Source: DATDIC01 sp963764525
GTDB lineage: Bacteria > Pseudomonadota > Alphaproteobacteria > Acetobacterales > Acetobacteraceae
DNA length: 64,000 nucleotides
Direction: 5' to 3'
NCBI GenBank assembly: GCA_963764525.1
Contig: CAVXTC010000014.1
Span: 48,214 to 112,213, forward strand
Part shown: positions 9,427 through 18,361 of the stretch, piece after piece
Layout of the letters: the number at the start of each line of letters is the position of its first letter
Numbering within the stretch: position 1 is the stretch's first letter
The notes under the pieces: generated by a model
Databases searched by the model: none
What the model was told of the DNA's origin: nothing
The model's input: only the letters and a program-made list of their open reading frames with translations
Position numbers and translations under genes: made by a program

Positions 9427-10596
9427 TTATGGGTTCTCCGGCAGGCGCGACCATCCGGCGGCGGCCCTGACGGCATCGATCGCTTCCTGGTGGCGCCACC
9501 CATCGCCGAGCGTAAAGTAGGGCGCGTGCGCTTCGCCGCTGATGTCGGCGACGAACTCGCGTGCCAGCGCGTTCCAGGCGCGCTGCGGCACCTCCCATCC
9601 CGGCGGCCAGTGCGGCAGCATGTCCACCGGCGGCAGAGCGGCCAGGATACGCTCGGGGATCGGCACCGTGCGGAACGCCGCGTCGCCCTGTTGCCAGAGA
9701 TGCACGTCACCCTGGCAGTAAGCCTTATCGATGTGGATCGTGCCGGTGGAACCGTAAAACGCCACATAATCGCCGACCATTCCCGTGCGCAGGCAGGAAT
9801 GCCGGAAGGTGGCGCTTACGCCGTCCGCCGGATCCGTGCCGGCCGGGCCGATGCGTGCCAGCACGGTATAGGACCAGTCGCTGTCCACCTCGCCCCAGCC
9901 CATCCGTTCTGCGTCCGCCGGCGCGACCGGATGGCGCGTCCAGTCCCGGAAATCATGCGGGAACGGTGCGCGCGGCGCCCGCTTCAGGTCGTTGCGGGTC
10001 TCCCCGGCGATTGTCAGGGCGACTCCGCCGCAGACGGATTCAGCGATCGCCAGCTTGTGGGTGAAGTTGTTGTTGAGCCGACCGCCCCCGCTGGCAAGCC
10101 GATGCGGCCAGCCGTACGGCAGCAATTCCGGCCAGTGATAATGCGAAACGAACTCGGCCTCCAGCAGGTCGCCGATCGCGCCCGTCTGCACCAACTCCCG
10201 CGCCAGGATCGCCGCCGGCTGATAATTCGATGTCGCGGCATAGGCGGTTTTGACCTCCGCCCGTTTCGCCAATTGCCACAGGTGGCGCGCATCCGCTGCG
10301 GTCGGCGCGACCGGCTTGTCCACCAGCACATGACAGCGCAGACCCAGCGCCGCTTCGATCATGGGCACATGCGTGTCGCCTGGCGTGGCGACCGCCACGA
10401 TATCAGGACGATGCTGCCGCAGTGCGCCGGGCCAATCGGTCGAAGCATCGGCGATGCCCAGCCGGTCGGCAACGCGCCGGACTGCCTCGGCGGTGCGGCT
10501 GACGATGCACGCCACCTCCACACCCGCCTGCCGTAACGCCAGGGCATGGCCCTCGCCTGCCGATCCGGCGCCCAGAACGATCGCGCGGAGCGTCAT
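9427..10596 (-). CDS. Gfo/Idh/MocA-family oxidoreductase
   Basis: NAD(P)-dependent dehydrogenase of sugars, inositols or related compounds. The 389-residue product starts MTLRAIVLGAGSAGEGHALALR, a Rossmann GxGxxG. It has VAVATPGDTHVPMIEAAL and HVLVDKPVAPTAADAR, the second being the conserved catalytic-Lys motif EKP, here DKP. The C-terminal alpha/beta domain carries LNNNFTHKLAIAE in place of the usual GG-GxxxDxGxHxxD. The ATG at 10596 was chosen because it places the Rossmann strand at the N terminus. It sits 51 bp upstream of the ABC binding protein on the same strand, suggesting it acts on the imported compound. Substrate unknown. Confidence 0.85.
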   Translation of the reverse strand: MTLRAIVLGAGSAGEGHALALRQAGVEVACIVSRTAEAVRRVADRLGIADASTDWPGALRQHRPDIVAVATPGDTHVPMIEAALGLRCHVLVDKPVAPTAADARHLWQLAKRAEVKTAYAATSNYQPAAILARELVQTGAIGDLLEAEFVSHYHWPELLPYGWPHRLASGGGRLNNNFTHKLAIAESVCGGVALTIAGETRNDLKRAPRAPFPHDFRDWTRHPVAPADAERMGWGEVDSDWSYTVLARIGPAGTDPADGVSATFRHSCLRTGMVGDYVAFYGSTGTIHIDKAYCQGDVHLWQQGDAAFRTVPIPERILAALPPVDMLPHWPPGWEVPQRAWNALAREFVADISGEAHAPYFTLGDGWRHQEAIDAVRAAAGWSRLPENP

Positions 10597-10600
10597 GACG

Positions 10601-10627
10601 CCCCCTTCCCCCGTTGGGGAGAAGGTT
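10601..10627. repeat. Dispersed hairpin CCCCCGTTGGGGAGAAGG
   Basis: A short palindromic repeat (CCCC...GGGG with a GTT loop, followed by GAGAAGG) between the MFS and oxidoreductase genes. Close copies occur at 33846-33868 and 33884-33905, and looser versions near 13775-13815 and 30466-30510, always in gaps between genes. It could act as a terminator or an mRNA-stabilising element; there is no T-run, so simple intrinsic termination is not shown. Confidence 0.5.
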
Positions 10628-10679
10628 AGCAGCGTGCCCGGGCGCGCGGCAATGAGCGATGCCGTGGATCCTGTCCTTA

Positions 10680-12125
10680 TCACGCCACCGCCGACAACGG
10701 CGGTGCCACCTCCTCCAGCGGGCGCCGCTCGGCATTCACCGCCAGCACCGCGGCCGTCACCGCCCCCACCACCATCAGCCCGCCGCCCAGCAGATAGCCC
10801 CACATGATCGACGCACGTGACCCGGTGTCGATCAGCGCGCCGAACAGCGCCGGCCCCGCCACGCCGCCGACGCCTGTTCCGAACGCATAGAACAGCGCGA
10901 TCGCCACCGCGCGCACCTCCAGCGGGAAGCTCTCGCCGACCGTCAGATACGCCGAGCTCGCAGCCGCCGAGGCGACGAAGAAGATCACCGTCCATGCCGC
11001 GGTTTGCCCCTCCGCCGACAACCCGCCATGGGCGAACAGCCAGCCGGTGATCGCCATCAGGATGCCCGACAACGCGTACGTTGCGCTGATCATCCGCCGC
11101 CGCCCGATCGTGTCGAACAGGTGCCCGAGCACCAGCGGGCCCAGAAAATTCCCAGCCGCGAACGGCAGGATGAACAGCCCGACCCGCCCCGGCGCGACGC
11201 CATAGAACCGCGTCAGGATCAGCGCATACGTAAAGAACACCGCGTTGTAGCAGAACGCCTGAGTGGCCATCAGCACGACGCCCAGCACCGTCCGCCGCCG
11301 GTATTGCGTCACCAGCGCACGCATGCCCACCAGAAACCACGAATGCACATCGGTGCGCAGCCGGATGCGGGTCGGCGGCACCGGTGGCAGCGGCCGGCCG
11401 GTCTCGGCCACAACCCGTTCCTCGATCCGGCGCACGACTTCCTCCGCCTCGTGCGGTTGGCCGTGCGTCATCAGCCAGCGCGGGCTTTCCGGGATCCAAT
11501 GTCGCAGGAACAGCACGACCCCGCCGAGCACGCCGCCGATCACGAACGCGACGCGCCAGCCGATCTCCGGCGGCAGGATGTGGGGGTCCAGCACCACCAG
11601 CGATCCGCCGGCGCCGATCGCCGCGCCGATCCAGAAGCTGCCGTTGATCACCAGGTCGGTGAAGCCGCGCCGTCGCGCCGGGATCAGTTCCTGGATCGCC
11701 GCGTTCACCGCCGCGTATTCCCCACCGATGCCGGCGCCGGTCAGCAACCGGAACAGCGCGAACGACCAGAAGCTCCAGGATGCGCCGGTCGCCAGCGTGG
11801 CGACCAGATACAGCAGCACCGTGATGCTAAATAGTTTCTTGCGTCCCAGAATATCGGTCAGATAGCCGAACAGCAGTGCGCCAGCCACCGCGCCGATCAG
11901 GTACGCGCTCGCGGTGAAGCCGACCTGCTCGGCCGACATCCGCAGCACCGGGCTTTCCGCGATCGCGCCGGACAGCGAGCCGACCAGCGTGACCTCCAGC
12001 CCGTCCAGGATCCACGCGATCCCCAGGCCGGCGATCACCAACCAGTGAAACCGTGCCCAGGGCAGCCGGTCCAGCCGTGCCGGGACGTCGGTTTCGACCA
12101 CCGGGGGCGCAGATCCTTCGGGCAT
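10680..12125 (-). CDS. MFS transporter, metabolite:H+ symporter type
   Basis: A 12-helix inner-membrane carrier of the aromatic-acid/sugar-type MFS group. The motif-A loop is GYLTDILGRKKLFSITVLLY between helices 2 and 3, and RLLTGAGIGGEYAAVNAAIQ is the conserved helix-4 signature of the AAHS/SP-like families. RRRGFTDLVINGSFWIGAAI follows. The ATG at 12125 gives 481 residues. A longer frame from 12206 would overlap the divergent gene's leader and adds no conserved sequence. It is divergent from the amidase pair (33 bp apart) and upstream of the oxidoreductase on the same strand, so it may import an amide or organic acid used by those enzymes. Confidence 0.85.
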   Translation of the reverse strand: MPEGSAPPVVETDVPARLDRLPWARFHWLVIAGLGIAWILDGLEVTLVGSLSGAIAESPVLRMSAEQVGFTASAYLIGAVAGALLFGYLTDILGRKKLFSITVLLYLVATLATGASWSFWSFALFRLLTGAGIGGEYAAVNAAIQELIPARRRGFTDLVINGSFWIGAAIGAGGSLVVLDPHILPPEIGWRVAFVIGGVLGGVVLFLRHWIPESPRWLMTHGQPHEAEEVVRRIEERVVAETGRPLPPVPPTRIRLRTDVHSWFLVGMRALVTQYRRRTVLGVVLMATQAFCYNAVFFTYALILTRFYGVAPGRVGLFILPFAAGNFLGPLVLGHLFDTIGRRRMISATYALSGILMAITGWLFAHGGLSAEGQTAAWTVIFFVASAAASSAYLTVGESFPLEVRAVAIALFYAFGTGVGGVAGPALFGALIDTGSRASIMWGYLLGGGLMVVGAVTAAVLAVNAERRPLEEVAPPLSAVA

Positions 12126-12158
12126 GCTACGCTCGCTACAGAATACGGGAGAACAAAC

Positions 12159-12359
12159 ATGGGCGACTTCCTGGCCGAGACCGAGACCACGATTGCGCGA
12201 TGGCACGGCGTTGGGGCGCCCAATGAGCCGGCCCGCCGCATGGCCGCTGACCTCGCCGGCATCATTGCCGAGTTCGAGGCGCTGCGGGGCACGCTGCGTT
12301 TCGAGGACGAACCCTCCAGCTTCGAGGCCGCGCTGCGCGCCACGATGGAGCAGCCGTGA
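12159..12359 (+). CDS. Small AtzG-like amidase partner (66 aa)
   Basis: The product begins MGDFLAETETTIARW and ends FEAALRATMEQP. It is a short, probably all-helical protein directly ahead of an amidase and overlapping it by 1-4 bp. This is the size, position and acidic helix pattern of AtzG-type subunits, which assemble with AtzE-type amidases. The call is from context and length, since little sequence is conserved in this family. The start is the ATG with a GGGAGAA about 9 bases upstream. Confidence 0.6.
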   Translation: MGDFLAETETTIARWHGVGAPNEPARRMAADLAGIIAEFEALRGTLRFEDEPSSFEAALRATMEQP

Positions 12360-13771
12360 TGGCCGGGCTCGCCGACCTGTCGCTGGTCGAAGCAGCCGAT
12401 GCGGTGCGCAACGGCGCCGCCACCTCCGCGGAGTTGCTTGCGGCGTGCTGGGCCAATCTGGAGCGCGCTAACCCGAAGCTGAACGCAACCATCTGGCTGG
12501 ATCGCGACGCCGCACAGGCAGCGGCGGAACGCGCTGATGCGGCGGTACGCGTGCGCGCGCCGCTCGGTCGGCTGCATGGCGTGCCGATGGCGCACAAGGA
12601 CATGTATTACCAGGCCGGCAGGCCCTGCACCTGTGGGTCGCGCATCCGTGCCGATTTCCGGCCGACTTATAGCGCCACCGTGATCGAGCGGCTGGCCGCG
12701 GAGGGCGCCTATGTCTGGGGCGGCCTCAATATGGCGGAGTTCGCGCAGAACCCGACCGGGCACAACCGCGAGTTCGGCGACTGCCACAATCCGTGGTCGC
12801 TGCCGTATATCACCGGCGGGTCATCCTCCGGATCGGGCGCTTCGGTGGCAGCGCGGTTCAACTACGCGGCGTTGGGATCCGATACCGGCGGTTCGATCCG
12901 GCTGCCGGCGTCGGCGTGCGGCGTGACCGGACTCAAGCCGACGCAGACGCGGGTATCGCGGTATGGCGCGATGCCGCTGTCGTTCTCGCACGACAATGTC
13001 GGGCCGCTGGCGCGCACGGCGCGAGATTGCGCGCGCATCATGACTGTCATCGCCGGATCCGATCCGCGCGACCCGACCAGCGCGGATGTGCCGGTGCCGG
13101 ATTACGAAGCGGCGTTGACCGGGGACCTGCGCGGCACCCGGATCGGTGTGGCGGAAACCTGGTTCCTGGACGACGCCGATGCCCCGGTGGTCGAGGCGAT
13201 GGAGCGGGCCATTGCCGTATTGAAGGAACGCGGCGCCGCCGTATCGCGCATCAAACTGCCGCTGATGGATGCAGTCGCTGCCTATGGCGGGATTGTCTCG
13301 CGTTGCGAGGGGCCGACCATTCACACGCAATGGTTGCGCGACCGGCCCGCCGACTACGCCGCGCATCTCAGTGCGCGGATGTATCCCGGGCTGGCAATTC
13401 CCGCGGCGTATTACATCGAGGCACTGAGCCGGCGCGGACCGATCGTGCGCGCCTTCGCTGACGAAGTGTTCGCGCAGGTGGACCTGATCGCCACGCCGAC
13501 CATCCGCACCTGCCTGCCGACACTGTCGGACACCGATATCGATAACGGGCCGCCTGAAACGATAGCGCGCTTCCTGGCGGTGTCGGCGAATACACGGCCG
13601 TTCAATTACCTCGGGCTGCCGACGATCAGCGTGCCGTGTGGTTTCGATCCGAACGGTCTGCCGATCGGGCTGCAACTCGCCGGCCGGCCGTTCGGGGAAG
13701 CGCGCGTGCTGAAGGTGGCCGATGCGTTTCAGCGCGATACCGACTGGCACGCCCGACGCCCCCCTGCATGA
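12356..13771 (+). CDS. Amidase-signature hydrolase (AtzE/GatA-like)
   Basis: A Ser-cisSer-Lys amidase of about 470 residues. The catalytic Lys is in GVPMAHKDMYY (about residue 81), the cis-Ser and glycine-rich loop in GGSSSGSGASVAARF (about residues 153-165), and the nucleophile Ser in SDTGGSIRLPASACGVTGLK. The last third has the family's LPTISVPCGFDPNGLPIGLQ block. The start can be GTG 12356 or ATG 12359; both overlap the stop of the small gene upstream, showing translational coupling. A stand-alone amidase with an AtzG-like partner is more likely a carboxybiuret/allophanate-type or general amide hydrolase than GatA, since no gatB/gatC is present. Confidence 0.88.
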   Translation: MMAGLADLSLVEAADAVRNGAATSAELLAACWANLERANPKLNATIWLDRDAAQAAAERADAAVRVRAPLGRLHGVPMAHKDMYYQAGRPCTCGSRIRADFRPTYSATVIERLAAEGAYVWGGLNMAEFAQNPTGHNREFGDCHNPWSLPYITGGSSSGSGASVAARFNYAALGSDTGGSIRLPASACGVTGLKPTQTRVSRYGAMPLSFSHDNVGPLARTARDCARIMTVIAGSDPRDPTSADVPVPDYEAALTGDLRGTRIGVAETWFLDDADAPVVEAMERAIAVLKERGAAVSRIKLPLMDAVAAYGGIVSRCEGPTIHTQWLRDRPADYAAHLSARMYPGLAIPAAYYIEALSRRGPIVRAFADEVFAQVDLIATPTIRTCLPTLSDTDIDNGPPETIARFLAVSANTRPFNYLGLPTISVPCGFDPNGLPIGLQLAGRPFGEARVLKVADAFQRDTDWHARRPPA

Positions 13772-13913
13772 GCACTTCTCCCTCTCCTTTGTGGGAGGGA
13801 ACGGGGGAGGGGATGCCCGTATTCGCAGGCATGACGGTGTAGGGCTTCGACCGCCCGGGACATTTTCATAGCAGGTCGGCGCGTGAAGCGAGCCGGGTGA
13901 GGGTGTTCCCCCC

Positions 13914-14654
13914 CTACAGCAAACCCGATACACCGGAAACCACCAGAACTGCTCCCGACGCGGTCAGCAGCAGCAGGATCGCGCGGCGAAACCCGGCGTT
14001 GCTGAATCGCCGATACAGCCGCATGCCTATCAGCACCGGGATCAGCATGGCCGGAGCGATCACCGCGAACGGTCGCAGCGTCTCGGTGGTGATCGTGCCG
14101 GACGCGATGTAGGCCGCCATCGTCAGGCCCTGCATCACCAGGTTGAAGCTCTGGAACACCGCCCGCTGCGCATCGCGGTCCCAGCCGCGCAGCGCACACC
14201 ACAGCGTCGGCGCCGGTCCGGTCAGACCGCCCAGCCCACCCATCACCCCGCCCACCCAACCGGCGACGCCATCCGCAATCCGCCCGCCGTGCCGGACATG
14301 CGGCAGGTTGCGCGCCAACAGCATCGCCGGACACCACAGCACCAGCAGAAATCCGACCGCGAGCTTGAAGCTGACAGGGTCGATCCGCCGCAGCAGCAGC
14401 ACGCCGATCGGCACGCCGAGCACGCCGCCGACGATGAACGGCAACAGCCGCCTCGTATCGAAGCCGCGGCTGACGGTTGCGAGTGAAAGCACCTGGCCGA
14501 GCAGCGAGCCGAACACCACCATCGGACCCGCCAGCGCCGGCGACACCGAAAACGCCCAGATCGGCATCGCCACCAGCCCGAAGGCAAATCCCGTAAGGCC
14601 CTGCACGAAGCCGCCCGCCGCCGCCCCCAGTGCAACCGCGATCAGCGGGCTCAC
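13914..14654 (-). CDS. TauE/SafE-family membrane permease
   Basis: A sulfite/sulfonate-exporter-type protein of 246 residues with about seven to eight membrane helices. The N-terminal repeat reads AAGGFVQGLTGFAFGLVAMP and the central one GGVMGGLGGLTGPAPTLW, the internal duplication characteristic of the family. Longer frames upstream run into the HAD gene and are Arg-rich nonsense, so the GTG at 14654 (SPLIAVALGAAAGG) is chosen; it lies 19 bp after that gene's stop. Third gene of an otsB-HAD-tauE string. Substrate unknown. Confidence 0.82.
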   Translation of the reverse strand: MSPLIAVALGAAAGGFVQGLTGFAFGLVAMPIWAFSVSPALAGPMVVFGSLLGQVLSLATVSRGFDTRRLLPFIVGGVLGVPIGVLLLRRIDPVSFKLAVGFLLVLWCPAMLLARNLPHVRHGGRIADGVAGWVGGVMGGLGGLTGPAPTLWCALRGWDRDAQRAVFQSFNLVMQGLTMAAYIASGTITTETLRPFAVIAPAMLIPVLIGMRLYRRFSNAGFRRAILLLLTASGAVLVVSGVSGLL

Positions 14655-14673
14655 TGTCGGGTGGCAGCAGCGG

Positions 14674-15387
14674 TCACGCTGCCTCCGCCGCGCGGGCCCC
14701 TGCCATTGCCCCCAGCGTGGTGAACCGGAAATTGTAGCGCACGCCGGCCGGCGGAACAGCCGTCGCACCGCCACCGGAAGCGCCCGCCCGCCGGTCGATC
14801 CAGGCCGAGGCCAGCCCCGCCGCATTGGCCGGTGCATGGTCGTGATAAAGGCTCTGTGCGGTGTGGAGAATCCGCTTTCGTTCGATGCCCATCGCCGCAA
14901 GCTTCTCGATCAGATACGCGAAGTTGCGTGGGTCCGGCTTGTAGGAACCGATGTCCTCGGCGGTGAACACCGCATCGAATGTCACGCCCAGCCGCGGCAG
15001 AGATCCCGCGAAACCCGCGCGATCCACGTTGGACAGGATCACCAACCGGTAGTGGTGCCGCAGCGAACGCAGCGCCTCGGCGGTATCGGGAAACGCCGGC
15101 CAGTCGCCGACCGAGGTACCGAACGCTTCGCTTTCCGCATCATCCGCTGCAACGCCCCAGGTGCGCGCGAGCTGACCGTGCACGGCTTTCAGCAGCGACC
15201 GGTATTTCATCGCCGGCGTTGCTTTCTCCTGCGTCGATTCGATCGCTGCAAACGCCTCCAGCGCAGGCTCGCGAGCGATCCCCGCGCGTCCGGCAAGCAG
15301 ACGCAGCGCCGCCCACAGCCCCGCCTCCCAGTCGATCAGCGTGCCGTAGCAATCGAACGTCAGGACATCGAAATCCGACAACCGCAT
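14674..15387 (-). CDS. Haloacid dehalogenase type II-like HAD hydrolase
   Basis: A 237-residue HAD protein of the (S)-2-haloacid dehalogenase subgroup. Motif I is LTFDCYGTLIDWE, with Asp in the nucleophile position. Motif II is LVILSNVDRAGF, and the Lys and motif III are in IGSYKPDPRNFAYL and LHTAQSLYHDHAPANAAGL. The Y-H-D-H segment matches the family's SLYHDH. Dehalogenase activity is not proven, since many relatives act on phosphates. Its ATG is one base after the otsB stop, so it is translated with otsB. Confidence 0.8.
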   Translation of the reverse strand: MRLSDFDVLTFDCYGTLIDWEAGLWAALRLLAGRAGIAREPALEAFAAIESTQEKATPAMKYRSLLKAVHGQLARTWGVAADDAESEAFGTSVGDWPAFPDTAEALRSLRHHYRLVILSNVDRAGFAGSLPRLGVTFDAVFTAEDIGSYKPDPRNFAYLIEKLAAMGIERKRILHTAQSLYHDHAPANAAGLASAWIDRRAGASGGGATAVPPAGVRYNFRFTTLGAMAGARAAEAA

Positions 15388-15388
15388 C

Positions 15389-16180
15389 TCACCACCCCTG
15401 TTTCACCACGCCCTCAAGCCAGGTGCGCACTCCCGCCGGATCGCCGAATGTATCGGCCACCAGAAACCCGGCGCCGCCCATCGCGTCGGCCGCCCTCATA
15501 GCGTCCTTGTCCGTCTCGTCGTCACCGATGAACACCGGAAGCCGCCCAGCGAACGGCGCACGCGCCATCAGTTCTGCCACTGCGGTGCCCTTGTCGGCAC
15601 CGCGCGGCCGCACCTCCCACGCCATGTGCGCCGGCAACAGCGTGAACCGCGCGTCATTGGCCAGCATCTTGCCCAGTGCGTCGCGCAGCGCCGGGCCAGC
15701 CGTCGGCGCAGCGCGATAGTGCAGGACGAAACCACGCGCCTTCTGTTCAAGCAGAGCGCCGGGATGTGCAAGCGCCAGGTTTTCCGCCTGTACGAGCCAC
15801 TCCGGCGGAACGGTGGGAAGCGGCGCACGCTCCACCGTCGCATCCGGCGCGTGCCGTATCGCGCCGCCATGTTCGCCGGCGATCGCCTGCGGGATGTCGC
15901 CGAACAGTGCGGCGACCTGCTCCACCGGACGGCCGCTGATCATCCCGAGGGCGCCGCCCAGGCGCTGCTTCATGGCGCGCAGCGTGCCGGGAAGCCCAGG
16001 CGGGACCACCACTGCCAAGGGTGTGGACGCGAAATCCAGCAGCGTGCCGTCCACGTCGAGCAGCAGCGCGGCGTTGTGCATCGGCGGCAGCCGCAGCAGC
16101 GCGTCCGCATCGTGTCCGCCGGCAGCTTGGGGGGCTTTGTCCACCAGCTTGTTGTGGCAGGTCCGGGCGGGGGCGTTCAA
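15389..16180 (-). CDS. otsB: Trehalose-6-phosphate phosphatase
   Basis: Removes phosphate from trehalose-6-phosphate, the last step of the OtsAB route to this compatible solute. The 263-residue product has HAD motif I ALLLDVDGTLLDF, then MISGRPVEQVAALFGD, the AGEHGGAIR motif of OtsB, GFVLHYR, a Lys in RGADKGTAVAEL and motif III VFIGDDETDKDAMRAA. An internal ATG at 16079, right before the first HAD strand, is an alternative start. No otsA is in the window, so the partner synthase must be elsewhere or on the unseen side. First gene of an otsB-HAD-tauE string. Confidence 0.9.
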   Translation of the reverse strand: MNAPARTCHNKLVDKAPQAAGGHDADALLRLPPMHNAALLLDVDGTLLDFASTPLAVVVPPGLPGTLRAMKQRLGGALGMISGRPVEQVAALFGDIPQAIAGEHGGAIRHAPDATVERAPLPTVPPEWLVQAENLALAHPGALLEQKARGFVLHYRAAPTAGPALRDALGKMLANDARFTLLPAHMAWEVRPRGADKGTAVAELMARAPFAGRLPVFIGDDETDKDAMRAADAMGGAGFLVADTFGDPAGVRTWLEGVVKQGW

Positions 16181-16225
16181 GCGGCCGGGGGTGAGTGCTG
16201 CTCGCGGCCGCGCTGCCCCGCCGAA

Positions 16226-16415
16226 TCACGGTTCCCCGTCAAGCTCCGCCACTAGCGCTGCGATCGTGGCGTGCAACGGTGGGCAGGCTCTCGCATACTG
16301 CGCGCCACACCGTTTCATTCTCCACATTGCGGTATCCATGGATCAGGCAGTCCGCATGCCGACCGCCTTCGGAAGTTCGGGCGAAGCGGCCCCGCCGCCG
16401 TGTATGGTATCATGA
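16226..16415 (-). pseudogene. HepT-like (DUF86) RNase toxin remnant
   Basis: On the minus strand, LPKAVGMRT followed in a shifted frame by LIHGYRNVENETVW and, after a second shift, LHATIAALVAELDGEP matches the C-terminal half of HepT-type toxins (GMRNxLIHxYxxVDxxxVW...LPxLxxxI). The RxxxxH motif that defines the HEPN RNase is recognisable as R(T)LIHGY but lies across the frame break. The N-terminal half and any MntA-type antitoxin gene are missing. I therefore read it as a decayed toxin fragment at the left edge of the island. Confidence 0.5.
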
Positions 16416-16441
16416 TCACGTCACGGCTTCGACCTCAGCCC

Positions 16442-17248
16442 CTATTTCGGCATCAGCGGAATCGCGACACCAGTTTTGAAGCTTTGCAGTGTCCAGTCAT
16501 ACGGCGCGGTGGCAGTTCGGAACGTACCGAGTTGAGGAGAGGCGAGGTCGAGAATGTCCACCATCACGGCAGTCCACATCACGGTGAGCAACAAGAGGAG
16601 TACTCCCGATGGATTGCCCTTGAGACCAAACTGGTAGCCAAGCGCGGCCATGCTTAGGACGGCCATGCCGATAAGCAACCAGAAAACCTGGGGCGGAAGC
16701 CGCAGATCGAATGCGAAGCGTTCTACGGCGCTTTCGTCGAACACCTCGTTGAGCGAGGCCATGAGCGACGTTGTGACGGTGTCCGGCCGGTCACGCACGA
16801 TGGCCATCATGTGACCCCATATGCTCGACTGCAAATTGCTCGTCCTCTGGTTGAGTTCGTTTGTCCGCTCGCGGTTCCGACCCGCGGCGACATAATCTCG
16901 GCGAACCCGTGTGTACTGTTCGAGAAGACTTGCGATCTGCTTGCCGCGCGGGTGATCGATCGCCTCAGCGCGCAGCCATGCCGTGCCTATGGCGTTGGCC
17001 TCGGCCAGCGTTCCGGCACGGCGTTCGGCAAACCTCGCGTTGGCGAAGGAAAGCGTCAGAGCAAGAACGAATGCGAGCAGCCCCAGCATGGCGCCCACGA
17101 CAGCCCCCACGTTCTCGGCGCTCGCTGCCGAGTCTCCGCGCCGCCTTCCCACCCAATATCCCGCGGCGTGCGCGAGCAGCTGGACGATCAAAACGATCAA
17201 TCCGAACGCAAGAATGCTCTTGTCGGCGACTGTTGCAAGCAATGTCAC
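16442..17248 (-). CDS. DUF4239-type (bestrophin-like) membrane protein
   Basis: A 268-residue protein with two N-terminal helices (LAFGLIVLIVQLLAHAAGYWVG and VGAMLGLLAFVLALTLSFA), a long soluble helical segment (RRAGTLAEANAIGTAWLRAEAI), and two C-terminal helices (QVFWLLIGMAVLSMAALGYQ and VLLLLLTVMWTAVMVDIL). This 2+2 layout and the FANARFAERR...EANAIGTAWLRA block are those of DUF4239 proteins, whose function is unknown. It is on the strand opposite the sulfatase cassette, with a divergent gap of 167 bp that is comparatively AT-rich and likely holds the cassette promoter. Confidence 0.65.
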   Translation of the reverse strand: MTLLATVADKSILAFGLIVLIVQLLAHAAGYWVGRRRGDSAASAENVGAVVGAMLGLLAFVLALTLSFANARFAERRAGTLAEANAIGTAWLRAEAIDHPRGKQIASLLEQYTRVRRDYVAAGRNRERTNELNQRTSNLQSSIWGHMMAIVRDRPDTVTTSLMASLNEVFDESAVERFAFDLRLPPQVFWLLIGMAVLSMAALGYQFGLKGNPSGVLLLLLTVMWTAVMVDILDLASPQLGTFRTATAPYDWTLQSFKTGVAIPLMPK

Positions 17249-17415
17249 CAGTGGTGCTCCTTGTTCGATAGCGTTTCGGTCGCCCGGGATGCTCGGTGCG
17301 TGGCCGTTCCTTTACCGCCCACAATCCGACAGGGCTAGATGCGGGGTGCTGCCGCCGCTGCTCGCAGCCATGTGATCGAACATAATTTCTCAATTGCACG
17401 CAACAGTGCGATTGA

Positions 17416-18351
17416 ATGAACCGGGCGACGATAAAGATGACAGCAGTCATGGGATTACAAATGCATAGGATTGCAGCCCCAGGAATGGCCGCTTGGATGG
17501 CCCGAATTCGCGACGGACTCACGATAACGCTCGTGGTTCTCGGCGTCGTTTGCATGTCCGTGACGGCGAACGGGCAAGAAGTGATGAGCGGTGCATCCTC
17601 CCAGCAGTCCGCTCAATCCAGCGATTCCGATCTGGCGAAAAAGCTGCAAAACCCGGTTGGCGATCTGGTGAGTGTACCGTTCCAGAACAACATCAATCTG
17701 AACGTCGGGCCGCACAAGGGAACCCAGGACATCCTCAACATCCAGCCCGTCGTCCCGTTTCATCTCAACAACAACTGGAACTTGATCACGCGGACGATTC
17801 TGCCGCTCGTGTGGAGCCCATCCAACGAACCCGGCCGGAGCGTACCGTTCGGGCTCGGGCCGACATCCTTCACCGCGTTTCTGTCTCCCCGTACACCATC
17901 AAATGGCTGGATATGGGGGATTGGGCCCATCGTCGAGTTGCCGACCGCCACAGACCCCTCCTTGGGATCGAATGTCTGGGGTCTCGGGCCGGCAGCCGTC
18001 ATCGTCAAAACCGCGGGGCCGATCGTGGCGGGTGCGCTTGTCAACACGGCCTTCTCGATGGGCGGCTCCTCCGGGCCGACCGGAACCCGCTACAGCCTGT
18101 TCACCCTCAATCCGTTCTTCAACTACAATTTCAAGGGCGGGTGGTTCGTTGGCACGGTGCCGATCGTCACCGCCAACTTCGATGCGCCGGGCGCGAAATG
18201 GACGCTGCCGGTCGGACTGCAGGGCGGACGACTGATCAAGATCGGGAACAAGCTTCCCGTCAACTTGCTCGTCGGCGCCTATTACAATGCCATTCGGCCG
18301 CAATATGGCGCGACCTGGAGCCTGCGCCTGCAGGCCGCTTTCATATTCTAA
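17416..18351 (+). CDS. Exported outer-membrane-type protein (neuromedin-U/transporter-like)
   Basis: A 311-residue protein with a long N-terminal signal region (DGLTITLVVLGVVCMSVTANGQ). The rest is rich in Gly, Asn, Trp and alternating hydrophobics and ends in a terminal Phe (LRLQAAFIF), as outer-membrane beta-barrels do. Segments such as LQNPVGDLVSVPFQNNINLN, NWNLITRTILPLVW and GWIWGIGPIVELPTATD match proteins often annotated neuromedin U or transporter in sulfatase clusters. Start is uncertain: ATGs at 17416, 17446 and 17461 are all in frame. First gene of the cassette; the FGE gene follows 10 bp later. Confidence 0.7.
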   Translation: MNRATIKMTAVMGLQMHRIAAPGMAAWMARIRDGLTITLVVLGVVCMSVTANGQEVMSGASSQQSAQSSDSDLAKKLQNPVGDLVSVPFQNNINLNVGPHKGTQDILNIQPVVPFHLNNNWNLITRTILPLVWSPSNEPGRSVPFGLGPTSFTAFLSPRTPSNGWIWGIGPIVELPTATDPSLGSNVWGLGPAAVIVKTAGPIVAGALVNTAFSMGGSSGPTGTRYSLFTLNPFFNYNFKGGWFVGTVPIVTANFDAPGAKWTLPVGLQGGRLIKIGNKLPVNLLVGAYYNAIRPQYGATWSLRLQAAFIF

Positions 18352-18361
18352 GGAGGCCGGA

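Noticed and set aside
9427..11499. A 690-codon frame running from the MFS gene through the oxidoreductase
   Set aside because: The upstream part is the wrong frame of the MFS gene; the oxidoreductase starts at 10596.
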